This document shows positions 1-8,066 of a stretch of 64,000 bases of DNA, piece after piece. The stretch comes from CANJIV01 sp046330225 (GTDB taxonomy: Bacteria > Actinomycetota > Thermoleophilia > Solirubrobacterales > Solirubrobacteraceae), in the NCBI GenBank assembly GCA_046330225.1, contig JAXLTD010000001.1, positions 496,001-560,000 of the forward strand, read 5' to 3'. The position numbers and the translations under genes are program-made. Below the pieces are notes generated by a model. The model made no database searches and was not told the origin of the DNA. It was given only the letters and a program-made list of their open reading frames with translations. Each line of letters starts with the position of its first letter. The stretch's first letter is position 1.

Positions 1-65
1 GCAGCGGGGAGGAGCGCGACGAGCAGCGCGGCAACGGCGAGAGCGATGGGGGAGAGCTTGCGCAT
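1..65 (-). CDS. N-terminus of an exported protein (partial)
   Basis: Only the first 21 codons are inside the window. They read as a classical Sec signal peptide: Met-Arg-Lys, then a hydrophobic core rich in Leu, Ala and Val, ending in Pro-Ala-Ala. The ATG at 65 is preceded on the minus strand by a GAAGGA-type ribosome binding site, which supports the start. The mature protein lies outside the window, so no function can be given. Confidence 0.6.
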   Translation of the reverse strand, partial: MRKLSPIALAVAALLVALLPA

Positions 66-226
66 CACGGTCCTTCGTGGCGGGGGAGCGGGCCGCATCC
101 CTGCGGCGGGTACGGCAGAGTGATCGGCCGCCGCCGGGCGGGGCCGCAGCGGCTCCCCGGTCAGTGGACGGACATCCGGGCGCCCAGGGCCGGGCCGCGC
201 CCCCCTCAGCAGCGGCTGTGCGCCGC

Positions 227-625
227 CTACGGCAGGGCCGGATCGGCCAGCAGATCCAGGCCGGTGTCGTGGGCCCGGCGCACCGCGGGCCGGCGCTGGA
301 CCTGGCGGTCGAACTCGACCGGCGTGTAGCAGTGGACGTCGGCGGGGGCGCCCATCTCGGCGGCGTCCCACAGCGAGCCGGCCTGGTAGACGCGCTCGAG
401 CCACGGGATCCCGTCGAAGCCGTCGGACACGAGCACGACCACGTACTCCGGCCCGCGCTCGCGCTGGGGGAGCGCGCCCCGGGCGTCGTCGACCCGGGCG
501 CCGCCCAGCAGCGCCCGGGACAGCGGCCAGCGGCCGTCGACCCGGTCGAGGTAGCGCCGTGCCTCGCGCGTGTTCAGGCCCTCGTCCACGAGCCGCCGAT
601 TGTCGCGCACGGCCGCGGCCGCCAC
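227..625 (-). CDS. Small conserved-looking hypothetical protein, about 132 aa
   Basis: This frame reads as a soluble protein containing YVVVLVSDGFDGIPWLERVY and PADVHCYTPVEFDRQ, with ordinary amino-acid usage unlike the Arg-rich shadow frames around it. The Asp/Glu-rich core followed by 'CYTPVEF' faintly resembles small stand-alone nucleotidyltransferase-fold proteins, but no GS-x(n)-DxD signature is visible, so I do not assign that function. No ATG lies in frame; the start is taken as GTG at 625, with GTG at 610 as the alternative. It begins about 25 bases after the M16 peptidase stop on the same strand, so the two are probably co-transcribed. Confidence 0.6.
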   Translation of the reverse strand: MAAAAVRDNRRLVDEGLNTREARRYLDRVDGRWPLSRALLGGARVDDARGALPQRERGPEYVVVLVSDGFDGIPWLERVYQAGSLWDAAEMGAPADVHCYTPVEFDRQVQRRPAVRRAHDTGLDLLADPALP

Positions 626-650
626 AACGGCCGCGTCAGCATCGCGCGCC

Positions 651-1904
651 TCAGTCCGCGAAGTCCGCGGTGTCGTGCGGCCCGACGCAGGCGATCGCCA
701 GGCGGTCCGCCACGCCCCGGGCGACCTCCGCGACCTCGCCGAACTCCACGGCGTCCAGCTCGGCGATCGCGTCGTCGGGGTCGATGCTCTCGTGCCGGAC
801 GATCGCCTGGTTCGCCGCGTGGCGGGCGACCGCGTTCGTGTTCTCGAAGGCCAGGACCCGGCGGCCGGCGGCATAGGCCTTGGCGCGCTGGACCTCCTCC
901 TCCGTCGGGCCCTCGTCGCGCAGCTCGGTGACGATCTCGCGCATCCGGCCGTAGGCCTCCAGGCACTTCTCGGAGTCCAGGCCGGCGCTGAGCTGGAGGA
1001 CCGGCACGTCGGCGAAGCTGTGGCTGAGCGCGTAGACCGAGTAGGCCAGGCCCCGCTGCTCGCGGATCTCGTCGAACAGGCGCGAGCCCATCGACCCGCC
1101 CAGCAGCGTCGAGTAGACCGCCAGGGCGGCGCGCGACGGCCGGTCGTCGACATCGACGTCGGGCCGGTAGGACATCCGCAGGTGCGACTGGTTCGAGTCG
1201 CGGGTCTCGACCTTCACCTGCGGGTGAAAGGCCGGCGCCGGCTCGGCGGCCGGCGGCGCCGGCAGCGTGGGGAAGCGGCCGAACGCCTCGGCGAGCTGCC
1301 CGTCGTCCGGAAGCGCATCGAGGTTGCCGACCAGGAACGCGCCGCCGGCGGCGCCGCCCCAGCGGCGCTCGCGGAAGGCCACGATCGCCTCGCGGCTGAA
1401 CGTGCGCAGGTGCTCCTCCGGGCCCAGGACCGGGCGGCCGAGCGGGTGGTTCCCGAACGCCGCCTCGTCGATGAGGTGCTCGGCCAGCACGGCAGGCTGA
1501 TCGTTGGCCCGGGCGATCTCCTGGATCACCACGCCGCGCTCGCGGTCGAGCTCCTCCGCGTCGATGCGGGGGCGCCCGACGAAGTCGGTGAGCAGGTCGA
1601 TCGCCTCCGGCGCGGACTCGGCCCGCGCGGTGATGTGGAAGGCGACGAGGTCGTGGCTGGTGTAGGCGTTGAGCTGGGCGCCCATCCGCTCGGCGGTGTT
1701 GTTGACGTCGGAGTACGTCGGGTAGGCCTCGCCGCCCTTGAACACCAGGTGCTCGAGGAAGTGGGCCATCCCGTTCTCCTCCGGGCGCTCGGTGCGCGCG
1801 CCGGCGTCGAAGGCGACGAGCACGGTCAGCGCCCGCGTGCCCGGGATCGCGATGCGGTGGACAGGGAGCCCGGAATCGAGCGTGAGGGTGGAGATCTCGG
1901 CCAT
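651..1904 (-). CDS. M16 family zinc metallopeptidase
   Basis: This is a 417-residue peptidase of the insulinase/processing-peptidase family (M16B size class). The inverted zinc motif HFLEH is at residues 48-52 and the third zinc ligand is the Glu in VVIQEI (about residue 129), the expected spacing. A second, non-catalytic half follows, with the typical 'GSRLFDEIREQRGLAYSVYA' arginine/tyrosine substrate-binding segment near residue 280. There is no signal peptide, so it is probably cytoplasmic and degrades short peptides. In many bacteria a YmxG-like M16 enzyme sits near pnp or dapB; that context is absent here. The ATG start is clear. Confidence 0.92.
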   Translation of the reverse strand: MAEISTLTLDSGLPVHRIAIPGTRALTVLVAFDAGARTERPEENGMAHFLEHLVFKGGEAYPTYSDVNNTAERMGAQLNAYTSHDLVAFHITARAESAPEAIDLLTDFVGRPRIDAEELDRERGVVIQEIARANDQPAVLAEHLIDEAAFGNHPLGRPVLGPEEHLRTFSREAIVAFRERRWGGAAGGAFLVGNLDALPDDGQLAEAFGRFPTLPAPPAAEPAPAFHPQVKVETRDSNQSHLRMSYRPDVDVDDRPSRAALAVYSTLLGGSMGSRLFDEIREQRGLAYSVYALSHSFADVPVLQLSAGLDSEKCLEAYGRMREIVTELRDEGPTEEEVQRAKAYAAGRRVLAFENTNAVARHAANQAIVRHESIDPDDAIAELDAVEFGEVAEVARGVADRLAIACVGPHDTADFAD

Positions 1905-1959
1905 GGGGCAACGGTAGCGGGCGGCAGGCCCCGGCCCGCGCCCCGGCTAGGCTCCCCCG

Positions 1960-2619
1960 ATGCGCAGCATCGACCCCGCCGCCCTGGAGCGTCGCGAGCG
2001 CTCGCGCCTGCTCAACGGCCTCGTCGCCCCGCGGCCGGTCGCCTGGGTCTCGACGGTGAGCCCGGGGGGCGAGCGCAACCTGGCCCCGTTCTCGTTCTTC
2101 AACCTCTTCTCGTACACGCCCCCTGTGCTGGGCGTCGGGCCGGGGCGGCGGTCGGGCGTGGCGAAGGACAGCCTGCACAACCTCACCGAGTCCGGCGAGT
2201 TCGTCGTGAACCTGGTCGACGAGGCCCTCGCCCCGCTCGCGAACGCCTCGAGCGCCGAGTTCCATCCCGGCGTCGACGAGTGGGAGGTCCTGGGCCTCGA
2301 AGGCGCGCCGAGCGAGACCGTCGCCCCGGAGCGGGTGGCGCGCGCCCCCGCGGCGCTGGAGGCCCGGGTGCGCCAGATCATCGACCTGGGGACCGAGGGG
2401 CACCGCGGCAACGCGCTGGTGATCGCCGACGTCACGCACATCCACGTCCGCGAGGACGCCCTGGACGGCCTGATCCCCCTCGCCGAGCGCCTCGCGCTCG
2501 TCGGGCGCATGGGGGGCAACGAGTGGTCGACAACGCGCGACCGCTTCGAGCTGATCCGCCCGTCGGAGACCGATCCGGACGTGATCCGGCGTTCGCTGGC
2601 CGGCCCCGAGAACGCCTGA
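1960..2619 (+). CDS. Flavin reductase / flavoredoxin-like FMN-binding protein
   Basis: This 219-residue protein belongs to the flavin reductase-like (DIM6/NTAB) split-barrel family. Diagnostic stretches are APRPVAWVSTVSP near residues 23-35, 'NLAPFSFFNLFSYTPPVLGV' (FMN phosphate and isoalloxazine binding) and the 'DTLHNL..ESGEFVVNLV'-type segment, here KDSLHNLTESGEFVVNLV. Members bind FMN and either reduce free flavin with NAD(P)H or act as redox carriers; the partner cannot be told from the context. A TAGGCT hexamer at 1948-1953 lies 6 bases before the ATG with no ribosome binding site, so the transcript is probably leaderless. It is divergent from the M16 gene. Confidence 0.85.
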   Translation: MRSIDPAALERRERSRLLNGLVAPRPVAWVSTVSPGGERNLAPFSFFNLFSYTPPVLGVGPGRRSGVAKDSLHNLTESGEFVVNLVDEALAPLANASSAEFHPGVDEWEVLGLEGAPSETVAPERVARAPAALEARVRQIIDLGTEGHRGNALVIADVTHIHVREDALDGLIPLAERLALVGRMGGNEWSTTRDRFELIRPSETDPDVIRRSLAGPENA

Positions 2620-2639
2620 ATTCCCGGGCCGCGTCAACC

Positions 2640-2659
2640 GCTGCACGGTCCCGTGCAGC
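2640..2659. promoter_or_regulatory. Perfect inverted repeat between flavin reductase and ftsE
   Basis: GCTGCACGG and CCGTGCAGC form a perfect 9-base inverted repeat with a two-base centre. It lies 20 bases after the flavin reductase stop and about 45 bases before the likely -10 (TACCCT, 2704-2709) of ftsE. No T-run follows. It could be a weak terminator stem or a dimer-binding operator for ftsEX; the sequence cannot decide. Confidence 0.45.
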
Positions 2660-2719
2660 CTGCAGATTCGGTTGCACCGGGGTCCCCGGGAGGGGAGCCT
2701 CGCTACCCTCGGACACCGC

Positions 2720-3628
2720 ATGAGCCAGCGATCCAAGAACAGCCAAGACCAGCACACCCACGTCCGGCGCCCGCCGATGCGGCGCGTCTCCTCGGCGAAG
2801 CCCTCGCCGGTCAGCGCCCGTCCGCAGCCGGCGGCGGACCCCGCCAAGCGGGTGATTGAGTTCCGCGGCGTCACCAAGCTCTACGAGGGCGGCGACACCG
2901 GCCTGGACCACGCCACGTTCGGCATCGAGCGCGGCGAGTTCGTCTTCCTGGTCGGCCACACCGGCTCGGGCAAGTCGACGATCATGCGCCTGCTCATCAA
3001 GGAGCACGAGCCGACCTCGGGCCACATCGTCGTCGCGGGGCACGACCTCGCCGACATCACCCGCAAGAAGGTGCCGTTCTACCGGCGCAACATCGGCGCG
3101 GTGTTCCAGGACTTCAAGCTGCTCCCCAACCGCACCGTGTACGACAACGTCGCCTACGCGCTGCTCGTGACCGGCTCGAGCCGCAAGGAGATCCGCACGA
3201 AGGTGCCGGACATCCTGCGCCTCACCGGCCTGTCCACCAAGCTGCACAACTACCCCGACCAGCTCTCGGGCGGGGAGCAGCAGCGCGTCTCGGTGGCGCG
3301 GGCGTTCGTGAACCACCCGCCGCTGCTCCTGGCCGACGAGCCCACGGGCAACCTCGACCCCGAGACGAGCATCGGGATCATGCAGCTGCTCTACCGGATC
3401 AACCGGACCGGCACGACCGTGGTGGTCGCCACGCACGACCACGCGATGGTCGACAAGATGCGCCGCCGCGTGATCGAGCTGGCCGAGGGCCGGATCATCC
3501 GCGACGAGGCCGCCGGCCTCTACGCCCGGGACGAGACGACGCGCGAGTTCGCCGCCCGCATGCGCGGCGCCGTGGCCGACGATCCCGACGCCTGGCTGCG
3601 CGAGGGCGACGACGACGAGGGCTTCTGA
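2720..3628 (+). CDS. ftsE: Cell-division ABC transporter ATP-binding protein FtsE
   Basis: FtsE is the ATPase of the FtsEX complex, which transmits ATP hydrolysis across the membrane to activate peptidoglycan hydrolases at the divisome. Seen: Walker A GHTGSGKST (residues 79-87), the FtsE-specific Q-loop VFQDFKLLP, signature LSGGEQQRV, Walker B LLLADEPTG and switch THD. The protein (302 aa) carries about 45 extra basic, Ser/Pro-rich N-terminal residues and a C-terminal tail of about 40 residues ending in acidic GDDDEGF; typical FtsE is near 230 aa. ATG 2720 was chosen because TACCCT lies 10 bases upstream; ATG 2777 would remove 19 residues. Its stop overlaps the ftsX start by one base (TGATG). 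Confidence 0.95.
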   Translation: MSQRSKNSQDQHTHVRRPPMRRVSSAKPSPVSARPQPAADPAKRVIEFRGVTKLYEGGDTGLDHATFGIERGEFVFLVGHTGSGKSTIMRLLIKEHEPTSGHIVVAGHDLADITRKKVPFYRRNIGAVFQDFKLLPNRTVYDNVAYALLVTGSSRKEIRTKVPDILRLTGLSTKLHNYPDQLSGGEQQRVSVARAFVNHPPLLLADEPTGNLDPETSIGIMQLLYRINRTGTTVVVATHDHAMVDKMRRRVIELAEGRIIRDEAAGLYARDETTREFAARMRGAVADDPDAWLREGDDDEGF

Positions 3629-4524
3629 TGCGCTTCACGTTCTTTCTCCGCGAGGCGATGCGCTCGCTGACGCGCAACGCCATGCCGAGCTTCGCGGCGA
3701 TGGCCACGATCCTCGTGACCATCCTCGTGCTCGGGGTCTTCATCCCCGTCGTGCAGGCCACGAACGGCGCGGCCAACGAGGTCCGCGGCAAGCTCCTGCT
3801 CGACGTCTATCTGAAGTCCGACGCCAAGCCCGGCGACGCCCAGCGCGTCAAGAAGCTGATCCTGGCCACGCCGAACGTCAAGTCGGTGCAGTACGTGTCC
3901 AAGGAGCAGGCCTACGCCGAGCAGCGCAAGAAGAACCCCGACGCCTACGAGCTCCTGGGCAAGGTCAACCCGCTGCCCGACACCTTCCGGGTCACGCCAT
4001 CTGACCCGTCGACGATCGACCAGATTCGCGACCGCCTGGCGCCCGTCGCCCCGGCGGGCGGGCGCGCCCCGGCGGACAAGTCGATCGACGAGGTCAAGAA
4101 CCGCCGCGAGGAGACGGACAAGATCCTGTCCGCCACCCGCGTGGTCAAGCTCTCGGTCGGCGCCCTGGCGCTGCTGCTCGGCGTCGCGTCGATGCTCCTG
4201 ATCGCCAACACGATCCGGCTGTCGCTGTTCGCGCGGCGCCGCGAGGTCGAGGTCATGAAGCTCGTCGGCGCCACCGACTGGTTCATCCGCTGGCCGTTCG
4301 TGATCGAGGGCGTGATCGTCGGCTTTGCCGGCGCCGTGCTGGCGATCCTGTTCCTCGCGGTCGGGAAGGTGGCGTTCATCGACCCGCTCGCGCAGGACTT
4401 CAAGCTCATCGCCGCGCCCGACACGCTCAACTTCGGGCTGCTGATCGCGATCCTGCTCGGCGCCGCCGTGGCGGTCTCCGCCGCCGGGTCGGGCCTGTCG
4501 CTGCGGCGCTTCCTGCGGGTCTAG
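3628..4524 (+). CDS. ftsX: Cell-division ABC transporter permease FtsX
   Basis: FtsX is the membrane partner of FtsE. The 298-residue protein has the family layout: a short cytoplasmic N-terminus (MRFTFFLREAMRSLTRN), TM1 at about 21-43, an extracellular domain of about 130 residues that would contact a peptidoglycan hydrolase, then three TM helices at about 178-200, 228-250 and 268-290. The coupling region LFARRREVEVMKLVGAT after TM2 is diagnostic. It is translationally coupled to ftsE. In many actinobacteria the next genes are a NlpC/P60 or CHAP hydrolase or smpB; here two amidohydrolase-type genes and a CtpA protease intervene first. Confidence 0.95.
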   Translation: MRFTFFLREAMRSLTRNAMPSFAAMATILVTILVLGVFIPVVQATNGAANEVRGKLLLDVYLKSDAKPGDAQRVKKLILATPNVKSVQYVSKEQAYAEQRKKNPDAYELLGKVNPLPDTFRVTPSDPSTIDQIRDRLAPVAPAGGRAPADKSIDEVKNRREETDKILSATRVVKLSVGALALLLGVASMLLIANTIRLSLFARRREVEVMKLVGATDWFIRWPFVIEGVIVGFAGAVLAILFLAVGKVAFIDPLAQDFKLIAAPDTLNFGLLIAILLGAAVAVSAAGSGLSLRRFLRV

Positions 4525-4575
4525 ATCGGCGCACCGGTTCGCCGACTGGCCGGCGGGACCCGCTAAGGTCGCCGC

Positions 4576-5598
4576 ATGGCGTTCGAGGGCAGCCCCGGGC
4601 AGCGCGCGCTGCACGAGGCGTTCCCGCCCGAGTACCACCAGGTCCTGTTCCCCCCGGAGCCGGATCCGCCGTTCGAGGATCCCGGCGAACTGGCCGCGAC
4701 GTGGGGCCAGGTGTGGGGCGCGAGCGACGAGGTCGGCGTCCTGCGGACCGTGCTCGTGCGGCGCCCGGGCGACGAGTTCCGCCTGATCCGGGCCGACGCC
4801 TGGGATCCGGCGGTCGGCGCGCTCATCGATCCGGCGGGCGCCTGGTACTGGACCCGCCGGGAGCCGCCGGACCTCGCGCGCCTGGCCGCCCAGCACGAGG
4901 GCCTCGTCGCCGCGCTCGAGGCCGCCGGGGCCGAGGTGATCGTGGCCGACCCGGTCTCCCCGACCCACATCAAGGGCGTCTACACCCGCGACCCGCTGAT
5001 CACCGTGCCCGGCGGGGCGATCGTCTCGCGCATGGCGCCGCGCACCCGCCGCGGCGAGGAGCGCGACATCACGGGGATCCTCGGCGGGCTGGGGATCCCG
5101 ATCCTCGGCACGATCGTCGGGCGCGGCATGGCCGAGGGCGGGACCTTCGCCAAGCTGCGGCCCGGGCTGGCGGCCTTCGGGCAGAGCATCCGTTGCAACG
5201 CCGAGGGCGCCGCGCAGATCGGCGAGATCCTCGCGCGCATCGGCTGGGAGCTCATCGTCGTGCCGATCGGCGGGTTCGCGATCCACCTCGACATCCACTT
5301 CGCGATGGTCGCGCCCGGCGTGGCCCTGGTCGACGCGCCCGGGCTGCCGTACTGGTTCCTGGAGCGGGTCCGCGACGAGGGCATCGAGTGCGTCTGGCGA
5401 CACCCGGACGAGCCGTGGGCGGTCAACTGCCTCGCCCTGCGCCCGGGGGCCGTGCTCATGTCGCAGTCCGCGCCGCGCACGGCGGCGCTGCTGGAGCGCC
5501 GGGGGATCGAGGTCGTGACGATCCCCTACGACGAGTTCGAGTGCAACGGCGGCGGCGTGCACTGCTCGACGATGGAACTGAAGCGGGACCCGGCGTGA
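4576..5598 (+). CDS. Amidinotransferase / dimethylarginine-dimethylaminohydrolase family enzyme
   Basis: This is a 340-residue guanidine-group-modifying enzyme (arginine deiminase / DDAH / amidinotransferase superfamily). Visible catalytic elements are TRDP (137-140), AEGG (186-189), HLDIH with His237 and Asp239, and the C-terminal nucleophile in NGGGVHCSTMEL (Cys330). The family attacks a guanidino carbon via a covalent Cys intermediate and releases an amine, giving a ureido compound or transferring the amidino group. A TAAGGT hexamer at 4564-4569 lies 6 bases before the ATG, suggesting a leaderless start. Its stop overlaps the next gene's GTG; that gene is an M20 enzyme of the ureido-hydrolase type, so a two-step guanidine-to-ureido-to-amine route is plausible but inferred. 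The substrate is unknown. Confidence 0.85.
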   Translation: MAFEGSPGQRALHEAFPPEYHQVLFPPEPDPPFEDPGELAATWGQVWGASDEVGVLRTVLVRRPGDEFRLIRADAWDPAVGALIDPAGAWYWTRREPPDLARLAAQHEGLVAALEAAGAEVIVADPVSPTHIKGVYTRDPLITVPGGAIVSRMAPRTRRGEERDITGILGGLGIPILGTIVGRGMAEGGTFAKLRPGLAAFGQSIRCNAEGAAQIGEILARIGWELIVVPIGGFAIHLDIHFAMVAPGVALVDAPGLPYWFLERVRDEGIECVWRHPDEPWAVNCLALRPGAVLMSQSAPRTAALLERRGIEVVTIPYDEFECNGGGVHCSTMELKRDPA

Positions 5599-6806
5599 GC
5601 GCCGAGTTCGATCCGCTCCGGGCGATCACGGCCCTGCGGGCGCTGGATGCCGACTCCGGCGGCCGCCGCATCGCCTGGACGGCGGACTGGGAGCGCGCGC
5701 GGGCGTGGCTGCGCGGCGAGCTCGCCGGGATCCCCGGCGTCCAGGAGCGGACCGACGAGGCCGGGAACCTCTGGGCCCGCCTGCCGGGGCGCTCGCCCGA
5801 CACCGTCGTGCTCGGCAGCCACCTGGACTGCGTGCCGAACGGCGGCTGGCTCGACGGCGCCCTCGGGGTGGTGGCGGCGCTCGAGGCGCTGCGCACGATC
5901 GCCGCGGACCCCGAGCCGCCCGACCGGTCCGTCGCGCTCGTCGACTGGGCCGACGAGGAAGGCGCCCGGTTCGGCCACTCGCTGCTCGGCTCCAGCGCGG
6001 CGGCGGGCCTGCTCGACGTTGCGGCCGTGTCGGCCCTGCGCGACCGCGACGGCATCGCGCTCCCCGACGTGCTCGCCGCCCACGGGGTCGCGGTGGCCCG
6101 CATGCCCGACGCGCGGGCGAGCCTCGACGGCGTGATCGCCTACCTGGAGCTCCACATCGAGCAGGGGCCGGTGCTCGAGCGCACCGGCCGCCCGTGCGCC
6201 GCCGTCGACGGCTGCCTCGGGGTGCGCCGGACCCTCGTGACCTTCACCGGCGAGGCCGGGCACGCCGGCGCCACGCCGATGGACGGGCGCCGCGACCCGG
6301 TGCAGGCCGCGGTGGCCTACGTTCCGCTCATGACCGCGGCGGCGACCGGCGCCCTGGGCTTCGCCACGGTGGGGTCGCTGCGCGCCGAGCCGGGCACGGC
6401 CACGGCGATCCCCGAGCGCTGCGTGCTCACGCTCGACCTGCGCCACCGCGACCTCGGGGCGCTCGAGGGGCTCGCTGCCGAGGCGGCCGGCCTCGCCGAG
6501 GCCGCAGCCGGCCGCTTCGGGTGCGAGGCGGCGGTCGAGCCGCTGTGGGGGATCGATCCGGTCCGCTTCGACGACGCGCTCGTGTCGGCGGCGCTGGAGG
6601 TGACCGACGGCGGCCAGCCCCTCACGTCGGGGCCCTTGCACGACGCGGCCGCCGTCGCGCGGGCCGGGGTGCCGGCGGCGATGATCTTCGTCCGCAGCCG
6701 CGGGGGCGTGAGCCACAGCCGCGCCGAGGACAGCGACGAGGCCGACCTCGCCGTCGGGCTGCGGGCGTTCTGGCGCCTGGCCCGCGTCGCGACCGGGGCG
6801 GCCTGA
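5595..6806 (+). CDS. M20-family N-carbamoyl / allantoate-type amidohydrolase
   Basis: This 403-residue zinc enzyme resembles the hydantoinase/carbamoylase branch (AllC, AmaB, beta-ureidopropionase) of the M20 family. Expected metal ligands are His76 (GSHLDCV), Asp87 (GGWLDGALGV), Glu121/Glu122 (DWADEEGARFG), His187 (ELHIEQGP) and a late His in GVSHSRAEDS. The dimerisation 'lid' with GHAGATPMDGRRDP is also diagnostic. It would hydrolyse an N-carbamoyl or amide bond. The GTG start overlaps the upstream amidinohydrolase stop in a GTGA, so they are translationally coupled and probably act in sequence on one compound. An alternative is a general L-carbamoylase or peptidase. Confidence 0.87.
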   Translation: MSAEFDPLRAITALRALDADSGGRRIAWTADWERARAWLRGELAGIPGVQERTDEAGNLWARLPGRSPDTVVLGSHLDCVPNGGWLDGALGVVAALEALRTIAADPEPPDRSVALVDWADEEGARFGHSLLGSSAAAGLLDVAAVSALRDRDGIALPDVLAAHGVAVARMPDARASLDGVIAYLELHIEQGPVLERTGRPCAAVDGCLGVRRTLVTFTGEAGHAGATPMDGRRDPVQAAVAYVPLMTAAATGALGFATVGSLRAEPGTATAIPERCVLTLDLRHRDLGALEGLAAEAAGLAEAAAGRFGCEAAVEPLWGIDPVRFDDALVSAALEVTDGGQPLTSGPLHDAAAVARAGVPAAMIFVRSRGGVSHSRAEDSDEADLAVGLRAFWRLARVATGAA

Positions 6807-6863
6807 GCGGCCCCGCCGCTACCCTTGGCCAGCCGCCCGCCCGGCGCCGTATCCCCCTCTGCC

Positions 6864-8066
6864 ATGCCGTCCTCCCGCCGCTCCACGCTCCCGTACGTCC
6901 TGCTGGCCGTCTTCGTGCCGGTCGCGCTGGTGCTCGGCCTGTGGCTGGGCGGCCACCCCTCGTCGCTGCCGGGGCCGCTGCGGGACGTCTTCGTCGACAA
7001 GTCCATCCGCACGGTCGACGAGGCGTTCAGCACCATCCAGGACGACTACTACCGCTCGATCCCGCGCGAGAAGCTCGCCGACCAGGCGGTGCGCGGCGCG
7101 ATTGCCGGGCTCAACGACCGCTTCTCCGGGTACTTCAACCCGGAGGAGTACCGGCGCTTCCAGGAGTCCACGGCCGGGCAGTTCTCGGGCGTCGGGCTGT
7201 CGGTCGAGGGCGAGGCCAAGGGCCTGAAGGTCACGCGCGTGGTGCCCAACGCGCCGGCGGCCCAGGCCGGGATGCGCGCCGGCGACACCATCGTGGCCGT
7301 CGACGGCCAGCCGCTGGCCGGCAAGTCCGTCCAGGCCTCGACGGCACTCATCAAGGGCCAGCCCGGCACGTTCGTGCGGGTGACCTACCAGCGGGGCGCC
7401 AAGCGCACCACAGTGCGGCTGCAGCGCCGCCAGATCGACGTTCCGGCGGTCCAGTCCAGCCTGAAGACCTTCCGCGGGAAGAAGATCGGCGTCGACGCGC
7501 TCAGCGGCTTCACGAGCGGCGCGCACGGCGAGCTGCGCGAGGCGATCGACCGGCAGCTCAAGGCTGGCGCGCAGGGGATCGTGCTCGACTTGCGCGGCAA
7601 TGGCGGCGGCCTGCTCGACGAGGCGGTGCTCGTGTCGAGCATCTTCCTGCGGGACGGGACGGTCGTGTCCACCGACGGGCGCAGCCGCGACCGGCAGGTC
7701 TACAAGGCGACCGGCGGGGCGATCCGCGGGTCGATCCCCGTCGTGGTCCTGGTCGACGGCAGCTCGGCCTCGGCCTCGGAGATCGTCACCGCGGCGCTGC
7801 AGGACCGCGGCCGGGCGAAGGTCGTCGGGACCCGCACGTTCGGCAAGGGCGTCTTCCAGGAGATCGAGGCGCTCGGGAACGGCGGCGCGCTCGACATCAC
7901 GGTCGGGGAGTACTTCACCCCGAACGGCCGCAACCTCGGCGGCGGCGGCGTGAAGCGCGGGAGCGGCGTCAAGCCGGACGTCACGGCCGCCGACAACCCG
8001 AGCACGGCGACCGACGAGGCACTGCAGCAGGCGCTGAAGACGCTGGTCAGCCAGCCCCAGGAGTGA
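6864..8066 (+). CDS. C-terminal processing peptidase (S41, CtpA/Prc-like) with PDZ domain
   Basis: The 400-residue enzyme is a membrane-anchored serine protease. A single N-terminal TM helix (about 10-28) places the rest outside the cytoplasm; a PDZ domain spans about 105-185, followed by the S41 catalytic core. The catalytic dyad fits Ser303 in SSASASEIV and Lys328 in TFGKGV, with the 25-residue spacing known from E. coli Prc. Family members trim C-termini of envelope proteins and degrade misfolded ones. ATG 6864 was preferred to an upstream TTG at 6825 because it starts just before the TM helix. Its stop overlaps the RNase R gene by GTGA. Confidence 0.92.
   Translation: MPSSRRSTLPYVLLAVFVPVALVLGLWLGGHPSSLPGPLRDVFVDKSIRTVDEAFSTIQDDYYRSIPREKLADQAVRGAIAGLNDRFSGYFNPEEYRRFQESTAGQFSGVGLSVEGEAKGLKVTRVVPNAPAAQAGMRAGDTIVAVDGQPLAGKSVQASTALIKGQPGTFVRVTYQRGAKRTTVRLQRRQIDVPAVQSSLKTFRGKKIGVDALSGFTSGAHGELREAIDRQLKAGAQGIVLDLRGNGGGLLDEAVLVSSIFLRDGTVVSTDGRSRDRQVYKATGGAIRGSIPVVVLVDGSSASASEIVTAALQDRGRAKVVGTRTFGKGVFQEIEALGNGGALDITVGEYFTPNGRNLGGGGVKRGSGVKPDVTAADNPSTATDEALQQALKTLVSQPQE

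Noticed and set aside
3520..5562. 680-codon minus-strand ORF opposite ftsX and the amidinohydrolase
   Set aside because: Composition is dominated by Arg, Asp, Gly and His; it mirrors strongly coding plus-strand genes and has no motif.
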